From NCBI RefSeq assembly GCF_004379255.2, contig NC_056034.1, positions 37,244,887-37,308,886 of the forward strand: a DNA stretch of 64,000 nucleotides, given 5' to 3'. Shown here piece after piece: positions 36,367 through 49,746 of this stretch; positions within the stretch are counted from its first letter, which is position 1, and every line of letters begins with the position of its first letter. This DNA is from Salvia splendens. Taxonomy: Eukaryota > Streptophyta > Magnoliopsida > Lamiales > Lamiaceae. Under the pieces are notes generated by a model. The model was not told the DNA's origin. It saw only the letters and a list, made by a program, of their open reading frames with translations, and ran no database searches. Made by a program: the position numbers and the translations under genes.

Positions 36367-37088
36367 CTGATTCAATATTTTTTATAAGACAAATCTGAGT
36401 CAACGATGTAGATAATAGAAAAACTCAAATAAATACCCAAAATAAATTAACAATTTTGCAAATTACACTTCATACATGATACATCACCTCTATGAAATAA
36501 ATATTTGACGCGTTATCTATTGACTTGGTGGCCTTTGATGTGTCCTATCCACTTATTTCACAATCAAAATAATGATATTTTTTAATTATTTTTCATCATT
36601 ATAGTGATTAATTATTATTGTTAATTGATGTACTGTCTACTTAAATAATGTAGGGATACATTATAAGTCAATATATAAAATAAAAATATGAATATAGAAA
36701 CAAACATTTCCTTAAATTTAATCAGCTCAATTAATTGGATTATTTTATCCGTTTGGCTGGTTAGGTTTTTCAAATCAGAAATCAGGCCAAAAATAATTTG
36801 GCTAATTTACTTATTTATTAAGTACTCGTTTTTTACATACCTAATCATATCATTCCTTGTCTTTTTTTGGGAGAGAAACACATATTTTTACCATATTTAA
36901 ATACAAAACAATAGAATACAATCAATAATTCAATATTCACTAATTATAATAACTAAAACAGACAAAAATACTGACATCTGAATAAATCAAAGTAAAAGAA
37001 CTGTAGGTTTTCATTGTTTAAATGGTCAATTTTATCATATCATTTAGGACATTTACTCCAAAATGTCTCATTATTTAGATAAATACTA
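36367..37088. other. AT-rich spacer
   Basis: No gene or bounded element is seen. Confidence 0.5.
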
Positions 37089-37323
37089 CTCCCTCCGTCC
37101 CGTGCTACTCGCACGTTTGCTTTTCGGCTCGTCACAAAGTCCTTACACTATTTATAATTTAAGTTTGAATTAATGCATTTAATTAATATGTTAGTTTAAG
37201 TTAAGAGCTCTTTTATTAAGTGATGTCTCATTACACCTAAAATTCTTTTTTAATTACACAAAAAATTCAATCCCAAATTTACGGCCTAAAATGAAAAGTG
37301 CGAGTAGCATGGGACGGAGGGAG
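37089..37323. mobile_element. Stowaway-type MITE
   Basis: Ends CTCCCTCCGTCCCGTGCTAC and GTAGCATGGGACGGAGGGAG, flanked by TA. The termini match the 179-bp family, but the interior is longer (235 bp in all). Confidence 0.92.
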
Positions 37324-37335
37324 TACTATTTAATA

Positions 37336-37514
37336 CTCCCTCCATCCCAAGATATTAGACTCGTATACCACTTTGGGATGTCCCAACATACTTGAGCCAT
37401 TTCTATTTATGGTAAAAAATCTACTTTATTACCAACTCCACTTGCACCACTAAACAACACCTTCTAAATTCTTGTACCAAAAGAAATGAGTCTAATATCT
37501 TGGGACGGAGGGAG
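37336..37514. mobile_element. Stowaway-type MITE, second of an adjacent pair
   Basis: Ends CTCCCTCCATCCCAAGATAT and ATATCTTGGGACGGAGGGAG are near-perfect inverted repeats flanked by TA. Only 12 bp separate it from the MITE to the left. Confidence 0.92.
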
Positions 37515-37883
37515 TACATGTTATTTTATTTTTGAAAATAAAATGTCTCCTAAAGCATGTTTAAATATCGGTGTGTTATCTGGATTTACACATCAACTAT
37601 TTATAGGGCGATGATCTATGAGGTACAATTATCGCTTATTCATTTTTATAAAACAGTTTTTTCATAATTATCATGTGAGTAGATAGGAGGCAAACAAGAT
37701 TATTAATCTTAAATAGTCTCATCATATATTCAAAATTGCGATAAGCATAATGGAACTGCACAGCTAATTTCGCTGGTTGATGAAGATCCTTTCGTTAGAT
37801 CTCAAAACTTCAACTACAATATACTCCATACTTTAGTGCCCCCAACCCTTTCATTTCAAACTCTTTAACTCCTCTATTTACTC

Positions 37884-38229
37884 TTAATCATCTCACATGA
37901 TGATCATGTCATTGACATAAATGATTATACAAGTAATTTTATCCCCTCTTTTTTTCGGAAAAAGTGTCTGATCGGAATTACTCTGCTGATAGACTCATTT
38001 CTTCATTGCCCCGGGAATCTTCCAAACTAGACTTTTGGAGATTGTTTTGACTCAGATAGAAGTTTTCTTCAGCATATAGACTTCTCTACCTTTGAAGTCA
38101 CTTACGAAACCAGGAGGGATTTCTACGTAAATTTCCTTCTTCAGTTCATCGTGCATGAATCCAAAAATATTATGTTTTGAACTTTCATATCCCAAAAAAA
38201 TGAAATTGGTCCATTTTTGGTCTTTTTGA
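37884..38229 (-). pseudogene. Ty1/copia reverse transcriptase fragment
   Basis: Read on the minus strand, the pieces FIFLGYESSKHN, KKEIYVEIPPGF, SKQSPKVW and YVNDMIIM followed by DD match the order of copia integrase end and RT motifs (the last is the YVDD catalytic box with Asn for one Asp). Stops and frame changes interrupt it. No LTRs were found, so this is an old scrap. Confidence 0.82.
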
Positions 38230-38310
38230 AGGAGCTGTAAAAAATAAACGGTCAACCTAAATTAAGTTATCTTTGACTATATTAGTACAATAAATTGTGA
38301 TCAGTTAAAA

Positions 38311-38390
38311 GATCAAAGTCCAAAAATGGTCCTAAATATATGATTGTTTTATAATTTTGGTCAAGAACCTTATATTTTGAACCTTCGTAT
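38311..38390. repeat. Diverged MULE terminal-repeat fragment
   Basis: GATCAAAGTCCAAAAATGGT and the following TTTTGGTCAAGAACCTTAT resemble the GACTAAAGTCCC terminus of the MULEs at 8591 and 12995. No partner end is close. Confidence 0.5.
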
Positions 38391-38449
38391 CTTGAACATA
38401 TAAAATCGGTCAGTTTTTGGGTCTTTTTTCACGAAGCTGTAAAAAATAA

Positions 38450-38597
38450 ATTCTCACCTATTTTATTATCTCTTCATTCCTCTACTATTTTTTTCTCTCT
38501 CATACTTTACTTTCTCTCCACTTAACTCTTTAAATATAAACTTTTTAAATGTCGTGCCTGAAAGAGTTGTCTCATTTATGTCGGGACGAAGGGAGTA
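38450..38597. mobile_element. Half of a Stowaway-like MITE
   Basis: Only the right end (GTCGGGACGAAGGGAG followed by TA) is clear. The left end is missing. Confidence 0.5.
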
Positions 38598-38599
38598 TA

Positions 38600-39354
38600 A
38601 CCCTTGTGATTAATCTATACCCTGTAAAGTACATTTAATGACATATGGAGATAGTTTTGTGCGCTCATATTTTGAAATATGAACATATACTGAATATTCA
38701 AATATGCAAGGATTTAGAGAAAGAGCAGGAGAGACCGAGGTTAAGGTGGGTAAAACTGGAAGATGATTTTTCTAATTGATGATTTTTCTAATTTAAGAGG
38801 TACAAGGATGTAGCAATTGCTTTAGTCAAAAAAAAAATTGTTACTTTGGAATCAAGGAGAAGGGACATAGTCATTTATGTACCCGAATAGCCCAACAACC
38901 TGACCGAGTTGGCCCGAACCCAAATGGATTCACTCGCTTGACATCACTATTGATTTCTAATGCGGCATGTATTATTTCCTTTCCCAAAGCATCCATATTA
39001 TATTTAGGAAAGTACTTATTTATATTCTTTCACTATTTCTCCTATGTCCTTTATTCTTATCTCCACACTCATTCTGAAAGTAAATTTTAAGAATGGGTTG
39101 ACAACTTTACACACAAACTAAGAAATTTGTAGGTCAAAACAATATCGATGTTCATATCTTACAGTTTTGGAACACAGAATCAGAGTAAGCAAAGACAACT
39201 AAGAGTACTACCATTTGCAGAGGTGCAGAAGAAAAAGTAGATTTACAGCTTCAAAAACTTAACAAAAATATTAATGGGGTGACGGCGATTGTAAGGTTTT
39301 TCAAAGTAACTAATCAACTTCCTAAAAATTCTAGTACTTCTTTAAAGAAACAAT
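38600..39354. other. Spacer and 3' flank of the remodeller gene
   Basis: No gene is seen. The part next to 39354 should include the 3' UTR of the minus-strand remodeller gene. Confidence 0.45.
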
Positions 39355-42300
39355 CTAAACCAAGCTCGATCTCTTCCTTTTATGTGCCTTCCATGTCAAG
39401 CCATTCATCCCAGTTTCCGAAGCTTCTAATCCACTTCTAGAACTTTCGGCGTTCGACTTCTGAGAGGTCCAGCCAGAGGTGTCTTCACTCCTGGCCTCAC
39501 TCGCCATGGACGTTGTCGTCTCACTCTTGAGCTCCACAGTCTCCTCCACAGCAACATTATCTGTAGGCAATTCAACAGACGGGGGAGGATTCTCTCTTCT
39601 CCTTTTAGCAGCATATTTAGACCCTTCGTTCCCGTTCTCCAAAACCTTCATCCACAGTGAATCACTTATAGCATCCTCACGAATCACCTCCTTCCTGTGC
39701 CTCTTCCCTGTTACAGGCAAGTCTTGGTCCAGAGATCCTTTACCCTTGCCGTTTATTTCTGGCTCTGCAAATACCCAATCTGGCACCTCGTGTTCTTCTA
39801 TGAGACGGGACCTGTAGTTTTCTCGCTGCCTTCTCTCCTCGTCCATCTTCTCGAATAACCAAAACTCCTCCTCTGTCCGGGCTGCCAGGCGATTGATCTC
39901 TCTTTCACTTGGCACGTCTTCTCCAAGCGCGCTTGTGCCTTTACGCATGATTTCCTCCAACATCTCCCTCCTGTCTTGAGCTGTGAATCAAAATGAATAA
40001 TAGCATCAATATCATCTTCAATCAACCATAAAAGCATACAATATTCAAGTCTGAAAAATCCATACTTTTTGTGGTTTGGTAGATCCTACTCTACTTGCTC
40101 ATTTGATTGCAGTGGAAACATATGTTCTCACACAATATAGAAAAACAGACAAGCAAGCATTTTTATCGAAATCGACAAACCTGTCGAAGTTGTATTAAAC
40201 AATCCTGCTTGAATGACCTTGGCATCAATACCCATCTTCTGCTTAGCTCTTTCTAAGATAACTTCTTCGACAGATCCAACACTGACGAGCACAAAAACTC
40301 TGACCTCCTTCTTCTGGCCAATACGATGGGCACGATCTTCTGCCTGCTGGTCCATCTGAGGGTTCCAGTCGCTATCGAAGATGATAACTGTATCTGCAGT
40401 CTGTAAATTCAGACCGAGTCCTCCAGCACGAGTGCTTAGGAGAAAAATGAAGTAAGATGAGTCGGGCGCATTGAACTTTTTTAGTAATTCACCCCTGTCA
40501 CCAGTGTTGGTAGTGCCGTCAAGTCTAAGGAACTGATAACCTTTCAGCGTCAGATAATCTCCGAGTATGGTCATGAGCTTAGTCATTTGAGAGAAAAGAA
40601 GGACTCTGTGCCCGGCTCTATGAAGTTTGGGGAGTAGGCGATCAAGAAGCTCGAATTTTCCTGATGACCTGACAATATTCTCACTCTGCTGCATATAGTA
40701 ATCCGTAACAAACAGGTATGGGTGGTTACAACATTTCCGGAGCTGCATTGTCAGATTCTGAAGACTTTTCGAACGACCACTACCTGCAAAATCATATCAT
40801 GAGTAACATTTGTTGTCAATGATGTTTGTTATGTGGGAAAAGACAAGATAGAAAGCATGAAGACAAATCTTGATACGATCCTCGTCAGATTTGGACTTGA
40901 CTCAAATCTGGCTGACACTAATATCAGAAAACCAATAAATTGCAACACTGAATATGATAGCATACTGGAAAGATGAAAACTTGGTGCATTTTTTCACCAG
41001 CTTGATTCTTATGGCATAGAATCAACAACTGTCAAGATGAAAGCTAAAATGGTTGCAGAAGGTATTTGCATGGTGATGCTAAAATGGAAGCAATATAGTA
41101 CTCCCTCCGTCCCGAGCTACTCGCTCATTTCCTTTTCGGCACGGAGATTAAGGAATGAGTGTATAGGAAAGTCAAAAATGACGGCTATAGGTGAAATTTT
41201 TTACTAAAAATGGAAAGAGTGCAAGTAACTTGGGACGCCCAAAAAGGAAATACGTGCGAGTAGTGCGGGACGGAGGGAGTAATTGATAAGAATATTGATG
41301 CTAAAATCGAAACTGTAAATAAGTTAAAACGAACAACTCACATAAGTAGTAGGACTGCAGAAGCCTAAGCACACCGCTTAAAGAGTTAAAGAAATATAAC
41401 TCTCCGTGTATTTTAATATGTATAGATAATTAGATATATTTTCTAAAAATAGAGGCCTTTAAAAAAGTCTTAAGCTGCATACAAATATTTTCTCAATATT
41501 TTAAAGTGAACTTACCTCATAATACTCCTAGTCTACGTATTAATGTTGTTTTAGGGAGGGAAATTATTATAACTAATAATGACTTAAGAACATGAAAAAG
41601 TTGGGCCTGGCAGTTAGATGTGCCTCCATCCTTGGACGAGTGCAGCCACATCTAAGAGATCATGTAAAAACCCTTACCATGAGAAAGACCAACACGCCCT
41701 TGCTCGGTCACTTGCTTGTAATATGCTTTCTGCCATGCGGACAAGTCGCATTTTAGTATGACCTGAGTTTTACTAGGTAGGTACTTTTCGACCTCATCCT
41801 TCCTCCTCCTCAAAATAAATGGCCTAATGACCTGCAGAAATGCAAGTGGGAGAAAAGAAGATTAACAAAAAAGAAGGTGAGTTACAAGAATATAAGAGAG
41901 GCACATAAAGAATCAAGTCATACATGGTGCAAACGACGAATGACTAGCAGCTGTTCTTCATCTGTTAAGCTGACATCACATTTGTCAGCAAAGGGAGCAT
42001 TAAACCACTCCTCAAAGTTTTCGACTGAATTGAAGATATTAGGAAGGAGAAAGTTAAGTAGGGACCACAGTTCCTGCAAACTATTCTGGATAGGAGTTCC
42101 AGTCAAAAGAAGTCTCCGCCGAATTCGGTAACTGCCAAATTCAAGTACCAAGTATAGAATATCAGTAAGTGTTGAACAATTTTATCTAAAAGCATCATCG
42201 ACAAACTCTACTACACAATTAAACAACAATTAGCGGATACTCGTGTTAAGATGACATCTCATAATATAATACTCCCTTCGTACCACCCTAAGTGGAGCAT

Positions 42301-45300
42301 TTCCTTTTCGGCACGAGATTTTATATAGTGTAGTTTTGTGAGTTAAGCAAGAGAGAGTGATGTTTCTGTTTTAAGAAATGTGCCATTTAGGGAAGGACAT
42401 CCCAAGAAGGAAAATGTGTCACTTAGGGTGGGACGGAAGGAGTAGTAATTTGCAAGAAGTTTCGTGCGCCCAACTACACAGCAGAAACAGGTCATAAAAG
42501 TGATTCCAAGAAAAGCATGAGGTAGATAAACAAATAAGATTGACATTTGTGATAGTTATTATACACATGATTATAAGTAGTTAAAGACCATACCCTGAAA
42601 CAAGAGTCCGTGCAAGCACACTATCATAATTTTTAAGTCGATGTCCTTCGTCGACAACTAGGTAGTGCCAGTGGATTTTCCTCAAAAATGCTTTATCTCT
42701 AATGATAAGATCGTAATGGGTAATCAAAACACTAAACTTCCCCTCTCCTGAATACTTTTCTCTCAAGGCCTTTCTTTCATCGATGCGTCCATCATAAAGA
42801 ACTGCGGAAATACTGATATACAGAGAATGTCCATCAGAATACAGCTTTCGATTCACAAACTACTTGTTAAATAGAAAATTCAACCTGTACCTAGGAGCCC
42901 AAGTAGTAAATTCATTAACCCAATTTGGCAGAACAGCTTTTGGGGCAACAATCAAGTGGGGCCCATTCACACCCTTGTTTTCCATGAGATGGGCAATCAG
43001 AGAGATGGTCTGAATTGTTTTTCCCAACCCCATTTCATCAGCTAAAATTCCATTTAGATTGTTATTGAACAGTGACACCATCCATTGAAGCCCCTCTATT
43101 TGGTATGTTCGTAACTCTCCACCTTGAAGCATGGATGGTTGCTCTGTCACCTACCAGAGTTCTTGGCAGGTTAGATCAACATAAACTTTATGAGGAGATA
43201 TGAACTTGTAAAATTCAACATCGAAGGTTTACATTCCATAATACCACACCCACAAATCTATATATCCTAAACATAAGATATGTTGGCAATGAGTACAAAT
43301 GAAGAGAAGGTGAATAATTTATATCAATAACCTAATGCATCTGATACTCACGGAATTAAAAACATGATTAAAGAGAACTTGCAAAAACCCATTTCCTTAC
43401 CATACCCCTTTTACAGAACAATTTGCATAATAGATTTTGAACTGATATTGTTGCACAGGTTTCCTACATAAGTACAGGATATGTGCAGAGAAATAATAAA
43501 AAAGGAAAAAACAGCAAAGTACTAGCCTTCTTTCGTTTTCTGTTTAGTCTATTGATGTCCTTTAATCCTTTTGCCTTACATCCTTATTATACCAAATATT
43601 AGGCATTTGTACCTCATTTGTTGAGAAGATATATTAGAATTCTACGAGTGTAAGAGAACATTAGGTTTCAGCTGCTACATCCCAGTGAAACTGGCAATCA
43701 CACACATGCTGGAGGGAACATGCAAAAGGCATTCCGGGATGGATTTGATGCGGAAGTATTGCAGTTTCAAGTTAAAAATATTATCAGGAAATAAAATATC
43801 ACCTTTTCCTGAATAGAGTGTACAGCAGAATTATACTTCCGCTGCCCTTCTAATAAATCACCAGTCTTTGCTTTATCATCAGACTCGTCATCAATCTCTT
43901 CATCATCCTCAGGAATTGATTGTGCTGGTGTATCCGTCCTTGAAGCAGATAACTCAGGCAAGTCAGCATCTGAACCTTCCAGGGGTTCAATGCTATCATG
44001 GGCAGCATCTTTTTCACGTTGAACAGCAGCACCCAGGCGAACTAAGAGATCATTAGTTTTTCCAAGGAGCATCGTCAATCTCTCATTCTTGCTCTCCTCA
44101 ACCATTTTCATGTAAGCTTCTTGATCATCAGCTTTCAAAGCTTGGAACCTCAATTTTTCAGCTCGTGTAGCTCTTTGCCTCAGTCTTCCATGCCAAGCCT
44201 GAGAGTTGTAGAGAACTTCCATTGTCAGTGAGGTATTGAAATGGAAATGTAAAGCAAGATATCAAAGATAACATTCTTAACAATGTATAGCATGACATAA
44301 ATATCAGCAACTTTTCTTAACTAAATGAGATATATTGAAGTTTCCCAATACAAAATAATCAGAACAAGTTCAACTAATAAAAAGATGTCAATGAAGTGTA
44401 AGAGAGTTCCCAGAACTCAAAACGTATAAGTTAAGACTTTCTGTTCAAAACTGAAAAGCAATATTTAGTCGTCAAAAACAGGGAAAATAACCAAATATAG
44501 TTTTAGCTTTAAAAGTTCACTTATTTTGAAATGTCAAAGCTTCCATACAAACTTAATTGTTCCCATGTCGTACTGCTGCTTAATAAAATGCATAAACAAT
44601 AAGTTTTGAAAACAGCATCATGCCTGAATACCGTCATTTCTCTGTTTCCGCCGTTTCTGGGCAGCCTGCACTTGCAATTGTAGTTCACGTGCAGCATCAA
44701 GTAAATCAGCAAAGAATTTCCTTTGCCTAGACTCTATCCGATTCTTCTCTTCCTCCTCAAATTTTGAAAACCTCTGCAGCAAAACAGCCAATAAATATGT
44801 GTAATCCAACCAAAATCCTTTCCTATATTCAATAAATATATGAGTTTTTTAGGTGTGAAGCTGTAAGTATTGGAATTTTGGTGTGTTCATAGGAATTTAT
44901 CTACTTTGAACCCATACTCAGAACTGTGAAAAGTCAAAAGGGAGAACCCTCACCTCAGCCTCTCGTTTCTTCTTCAATGGGTCATCGGTTGCCATAGAAA
45001 AAGCATCTCCAAAGCCAAATTGAGGACGACGTAATCTCATCATTCCCCAATCAAAAAGCTGCTTGTCAGGATTTGCACAATGCAGTCGAAGCCAATATTC
45101 AGAACTGACTTCAGAGCGGACTTTGCTCTGGAGCTCAGCTAACTGATAGCAGCAAGAATTTATCACCAAGCAATAATAGACCATAATACTCTTACTCTCA
45201 AATCAAGGAACAGAAAAACACATACATAGTGCTTGGAATGTGGAGGGTGTGTTTTGATATACTTGGGTATGACAATAAAGTTAGATATATCTAACCCCAG

Positions 45301-47613
45301 CCCCTACTTTTAGTTGGATCCATAAACGAAATTCAACAGAATTACAAACACAGAGATGTTTAAAGTTGGTTTTGAGAACTAAGCATAGGCAGTTGTTTTG
45401 TTACTCCCTACCAGCAGATGATCCAAGCAGGATACAATTTATTGCTAGCATCAGAAGATACTTTAATTCATAGATGTGAGAGCAATGATTAATCCCACCT
45501 TAAAAACTTGTCAAACATCATAACTTTTGTCAACTGGAGTCATCAAAAAAGTGAACTGCACCTTTAGTCCATAGAGTTCAAGCAAGCATCTGGACTGCAG
45601 GTCCTCGCCTCTACTTGTAGGCAATTCTGTTATTCATAGAAGGAGAATAAACATATTTCATGAGCACATATTTATATGTAAAGAAAAAAAGATGTATGAA
45701 GAATATGCCATTTGTATCTCTGTGGCAATGCATGTGAACCAACCAAATAGTGAATAAGAGAAGGACAGAAAGCAAGGAAGAAAAAGATATGAAGGAGCAT
45801 CTAAGTTAGCCAAACTAAGATTCCCACACCTATGGCTGTGTTTTTTTTTTTATCAGGACATCAGTGATCAGTGTTAAACAGGGAATCATCAAAATTTCCT
45901 GCCGCAATTAGACAATAGAAGATAAATACCAATCACACGACAATAAACAACTCGGAAAAGCAATTGACGTGTCAATGGAATTTTTTTTTTCTTCAAGGTA
46001 ACTACCTTCAAGTTCAGTTAACCGATGCTTTATTTGGCTCTGAAACCTGGTCTCCTTTAAGTCTGATAATTTCGAACTAGGTAAACAAGCTGATCTCTGC
46101 TTCAACACCGCATCCTCAAAATCCAACATTAACTCATTGTAAGTTGAAACACCCAATTTTTCCTGCAACATTATAACAAGATTGACCGCATACCTTATCA
46201 GAAAATAAACTATAAATTTAAAAGTAAGCTTGAGAAGGATATCACAGGAAGGCATAGACAACTAAACAAAAGTAGAAACTAATAACAATGAATTTATACC
46301 ACATTAATATTGAAACCCGTCAATTAACATTATTCTACCCAAAGAGAAGGTTGATGTAGAGATAACTTTGGCTAATCCCAAACTTTATGTGCCTAATGTG
46401 ACTTGTAATCGAGGTTTTCCTTAAGTTAAGCATGGCCTTACACTACTAACGTCAGAAGTAGATATTCAGCATTGTGTATGTGTGTACGTGCAATACCCAG
46501 AAAGGAAATGAGAACAAAAGGGGGAATATGTTGCTGTATCAGCTTGATACAAGTAACAGGAGTGACTACATGGAGGTCACAGCCAGCTTACAGGAAGTTA
46601 AAATCAACAAGCTTTTACCAATAAATGCAAGCCGCTAAGGAAAGGAGGCAAGGTTAACAAAAACACACTACTCTATAAGCCCTCCCAGAGAGAGTAAATA
46701 GAATCTTCAGTCATGACAGATAAACTATAATGCAAGAATCCTACTTAAAAAGATGTCAAGAACACTGTTGTCTTTAAGAACAAGTCAACAAACAAGGTAT
46801 AGGTCTGTGACAAAGACGTACAACTTTACATATGTATTCTTAGAAATCATAAATTAAGATAGATCGAGCAGAAAACCGAGTTGAAAATACATCAGTTTTC
46901 AGGCATCTGCTTGCAGATAAACTGAATCTATTTTTTTAAATAAATAATGTAAATCCCTCATTTCACTGAAATTAAACCCCATTATTAAGGAAAGCTAACC
47001 AATATTTAGAGGTAGTAACAAGTAATCTGAGAATAAAAAACCCTCTGTTAAAGTAGTTTTGCAGTATCAGATTATACAATTGTTATCCCTAATCATCAAA
47101 TTCATCGAAGTGTAATTGGGGAGGGGGATGGACCCAGGCCCAGCAACCTAAAAGCTACACTCTTGAAACAATTAGGATAAAACAAGAAGTTCCAAATTCT
47201 TGCACAATAGAATGCCATAATCAATGAAAAAAAAAGAGAAAAGGAAAGAGCAGGTGATATCAATGTGAAACTGTGAATTGTCTGTTATAGCTACTAAACA
47301 TTTCAGTAAATCAAACAAGAAATATACCCAACAGCTGAATTATGAGTGACAACCCAAAATGAACTCAATTAAGGGAGAAAAAAAGGGGAGCGGAAAGAAA
47401 TTCGCAAACCTTTGGCAGCGGATCGTTGGTGGCATCAGCAGGATGAATACCATGAGTGGGGAATTGAGGAGCAGCATGGGGTTCGTAGATGGAGGAAACG
47501 GCGTCGTAGAGGTGCTGGGGCAGGGGCAGATTGCGGGAGAGGAAATTAAGGGCGCAGATTAGCGTCTTGGCGCTGGAAAGAGGCGGGTCGGTGTCGGCCA
47601 CCTGTGCGGACAT
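39355..47613 (-). CDS. CHR12: SWI2/SNF2 chromatin-remodelling ATPase, CHR12/CHR23 (MINU) type
   Basis: This nuclear ATPase is the motor of a SWI/SNF-type complex that moves nucleosomes; Arabidopsis CHR12 and CHR23 act in growth arrest under stress and meristem upkeep. Twelve coding exons keep frame: 47613-47410, 46162-46006, 45626-45562, 45142-44954, 44773-44624, 44198-43803, 43150-42891, 42812-42594, 42131-41924, 41831-41678, 40783-40181, 39980-39355. They total 3231 bp, or 1076 aa, the usual family length. An HSA-type helical region lies at about 206-300. Helicase motif I DEMGLGKT is at about 425, motif II DEGH at about 528, then [15 protein letters not shown]. The C-terminal lobe has [15 protein letters not shown] and [13 protein letters not shown]. 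The tail is acidic/basic and disordered, ending [11 protein letters not shown]. There is no bromodomain, as expected for this subgroup. Intron 5 starts with GC, not GT. Stowaway MITEs lie in introns 8 and 10. The start ATG 47613 gives a normal N-terminus. Confidence 0.94.
41101..41279. mobile_element. Stowaway-type MITE, 179 bp (copy 2), in remodeller intron 10
   Basis: Ends CTCCCTCCGTCCCGAGCTAC and GTAGTGCGGGACGGAGGGAG, flanked by TA (41099-41100, 41280-41281). Same length and interior as the copy at 5545-5723. It lies wholly inside the intron between exons at 41678 and 40783. Confidence 0.95.
42272..42442. mobile_element. Stowaway-type MITE in remodeller intron 8
   Basis: Ends CTCCCTTCGTACCACCCTAA and TTAGGGTGGGACGGAAGGAG, flanked by TA. 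It lies between the exons that end at 42594 and begin at 42131. Confidence 0.9.
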
Positions 47614-48099
47614 GGCGGGAATGGGAAGCAGAATACAGCCTTCGTTTAAAATTTTAACGGCTTCTTTTTGCGGATCTACACACTACAATCGATCAATTCG
47701 GATTTCTTTTTCTATTTATTTTTCAAGAATCTTCGATGGTCTCCAGACTCCAGTGAATGGGTATTTTAAAATTCTATCGTTATTTTGGAGATTAAATTAC
47801 CGGAATGCCCTTGCCTGCCTTCTTTGGGGCAAAAAAAAGGTTGAAATCCTAATCCGGCCCCTCAAGGCCTATAACGGGCCTCCAAACTAATTGGGATAAT
47901 TTATTCCTCCGTAATTAACTGCGCTAATCAATGCTCTTTGCGTTAGGATTAGATAGCGAGGCTCATCACTTTATCTATAAAATCTTACTTTGTAGTTTAT
48001 TTTATTTTATTAAAATTGGATGTAGTTACTAAGAAACATCTTAGACCCATCTACTATATATAAGCCCAATAAAACCTTAGGTCTAACTAGGCTAAAGTA
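47614..48099. other. Remodeller promoter and 5' leader, then spacer
   Basis: The sequence upstream of ATG 47613 must hold the leader and promoter of the minus-strand gene. No TATA box stands out. Nothing else is seen up to the MITE at 48100. Confidence 0.4.
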
Positions 48100-48315
48100 C
48101 TCCCTCCGTCCTTCTCTTGCTGAGTCGTATTCCTTTTTTGTTGTCCCATTGTAGCTGAGTCATTTCATTTTTCAGTAAAAAAATACTTTATTCTCTCTTC
48201 ATCTCTCTACTTTTTCCTTTCTACTTTATTCTTCTTTTACTTAATTCATTTAAAACAAATTTTCTTAACTCTCGTGTCAAAAAGAAATGTCTATATTACA
48301 GAAGGACGGATGGAG
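48100..48315. mobile_element. Stowaway-type MITE
   Basis: Ends CTCCCTCCGTCCTTCTCTTG and GAAGGACGGATGGAG flanked by TA. It is AT-rich with no coding capacity. Confidence 0.85.
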
Positions 48316-48317
48316 TA

Positions 48318-49024
48318 TTAATTTAATTTTTGGATGTGATAACACAATAAACGAAAATATTCTAAAACTTGGTTGGATTGCATTTTGGTTTTAAACTTGG
48401 TTGAATCATCACCTAATTTTTAATTTCAATTTACTTTTGTGCCTAATCACTATGAATTTTAGTAGTAGTATTTTGTATAACTTCTTGAGGACAAGTTTAG
48501 CAATCTTTTAGCACGTAAATTTATAGTACTATATTCATAGCATTAAAAGTGCATAAAAAAAAGGAAACAGGTTCAGATTATCCTCGCATAAAAAACTCGT
48601 TAACAATTTATGTCAATTCATTATATGGTGAAAAAAAAGAAGATAAAATCCACATATTAATAGTAAAAAAAACTCTGAAGCTGAATAAAACTGCACCAAG
48701 AGTTCAAGAACTCATAAGGAGAAAATATTTATAAAAGGAATTAAATTAATCAGCCATTAAAATCATAATCCTATCCACATTGCTTAAGTGTTAAAGAGAT
48801 TAATGCCGTGCATACAGCCGCACTTTTATTCTAAACATGTCTCGTACTAATCGAACACAATGTCTACACTACTAAGATTTGTCTTATAACAAAATCATTC
48901 TTCCATGTTTTCCGCTGAAATGAGAAAAAGCAGATGTAAGAAAAAAGTTAAGTATCACGCAAACAAAATTATCCGGACTTGAAATCTACAAACAGAATTC
49001 TCAAATTAACTGACTATTAGACGA
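48318..49024. other. AT-rich spacer
   Basis: No gene or bounded element is seen. Confidence 0.5.
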
Positions 49025-49027
49025 TAA

Positions 49028-49743
49028 GGCCATCCACAACGTTGTCACTAAAACGTCCCTTAAATTACTATTCGCAGGCCCCACTGTACTTTTTTACTCC
49101 ATCCCTTAACTAAGGGACGGAACCTGCAACCCTCGGTCCCTTAACCTTCCCTTAAATTACTATTCATTCAATTTCATTTTTTTTTATTTCCAACCAAATT
49201 CAATTAAAAAAACACACTTCATTAAAAATAAAATAAAATTACAACTTAAAATTCTAAAAAATTTAAAAACCTCATTAATAAAATCCTAAAAAAATTAAAA
49301 ATACATAATTTAAATAAAAAACATATTTTTTATGGTGGATTAATTTGTGGGAATGATTTGATATTTATAGAAGTGGTTGGAGGCTTAAAAAATAAAAAAT
49401 TTAAAAATTTGCAAAAAAACGCTTATAAACGGCTAGTATATTTTTTGGAATTTTTTTTAAAATTTTTGAATTTTTCCTAAATTTTTTTAAAAAAAAAACA
49501 AAAAAAAAAACATTTTTCCTGATAAAAACGACGCCCACTCGCGGGCCGGCGAGTGGGCGTCACGGACGAACCGGAGCTCGCCACGTCGCCAACGCGCGTG
49601 GCGAGACGTCTCGCGAGCTGTCCCTTCGGGACGGGCGTTTCTCCGTGACGGGATGGAGACGGAAGGCTGCAACGCCGTCCCTTAACCGTTCCGTCACTCC
49701 GGGACGAGATAAGTGACGGCTAAGGGACGCGTTGCGGAAGGCC
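49028..49743. mobile_element. Non-autonomous PIF/Harbinger element, 716 bp
   Basis: Ends GGCCATCCACAACG and CGTTGCGGAAGGCC are inverted repeats flanked by TAA (49025-49027, 49744-49746). The left half is AT-rich; the right 240 bp are GC-rich. No ORF1 or transposase is present. Confidence 0.88.
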
Positions 49744-49746
49744 TAA

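Noticed and set aside
36688..36900. Hydrophobic 70-residue frame as a small protein
   Set aside because: The same composition effect in AT-rich spacer.
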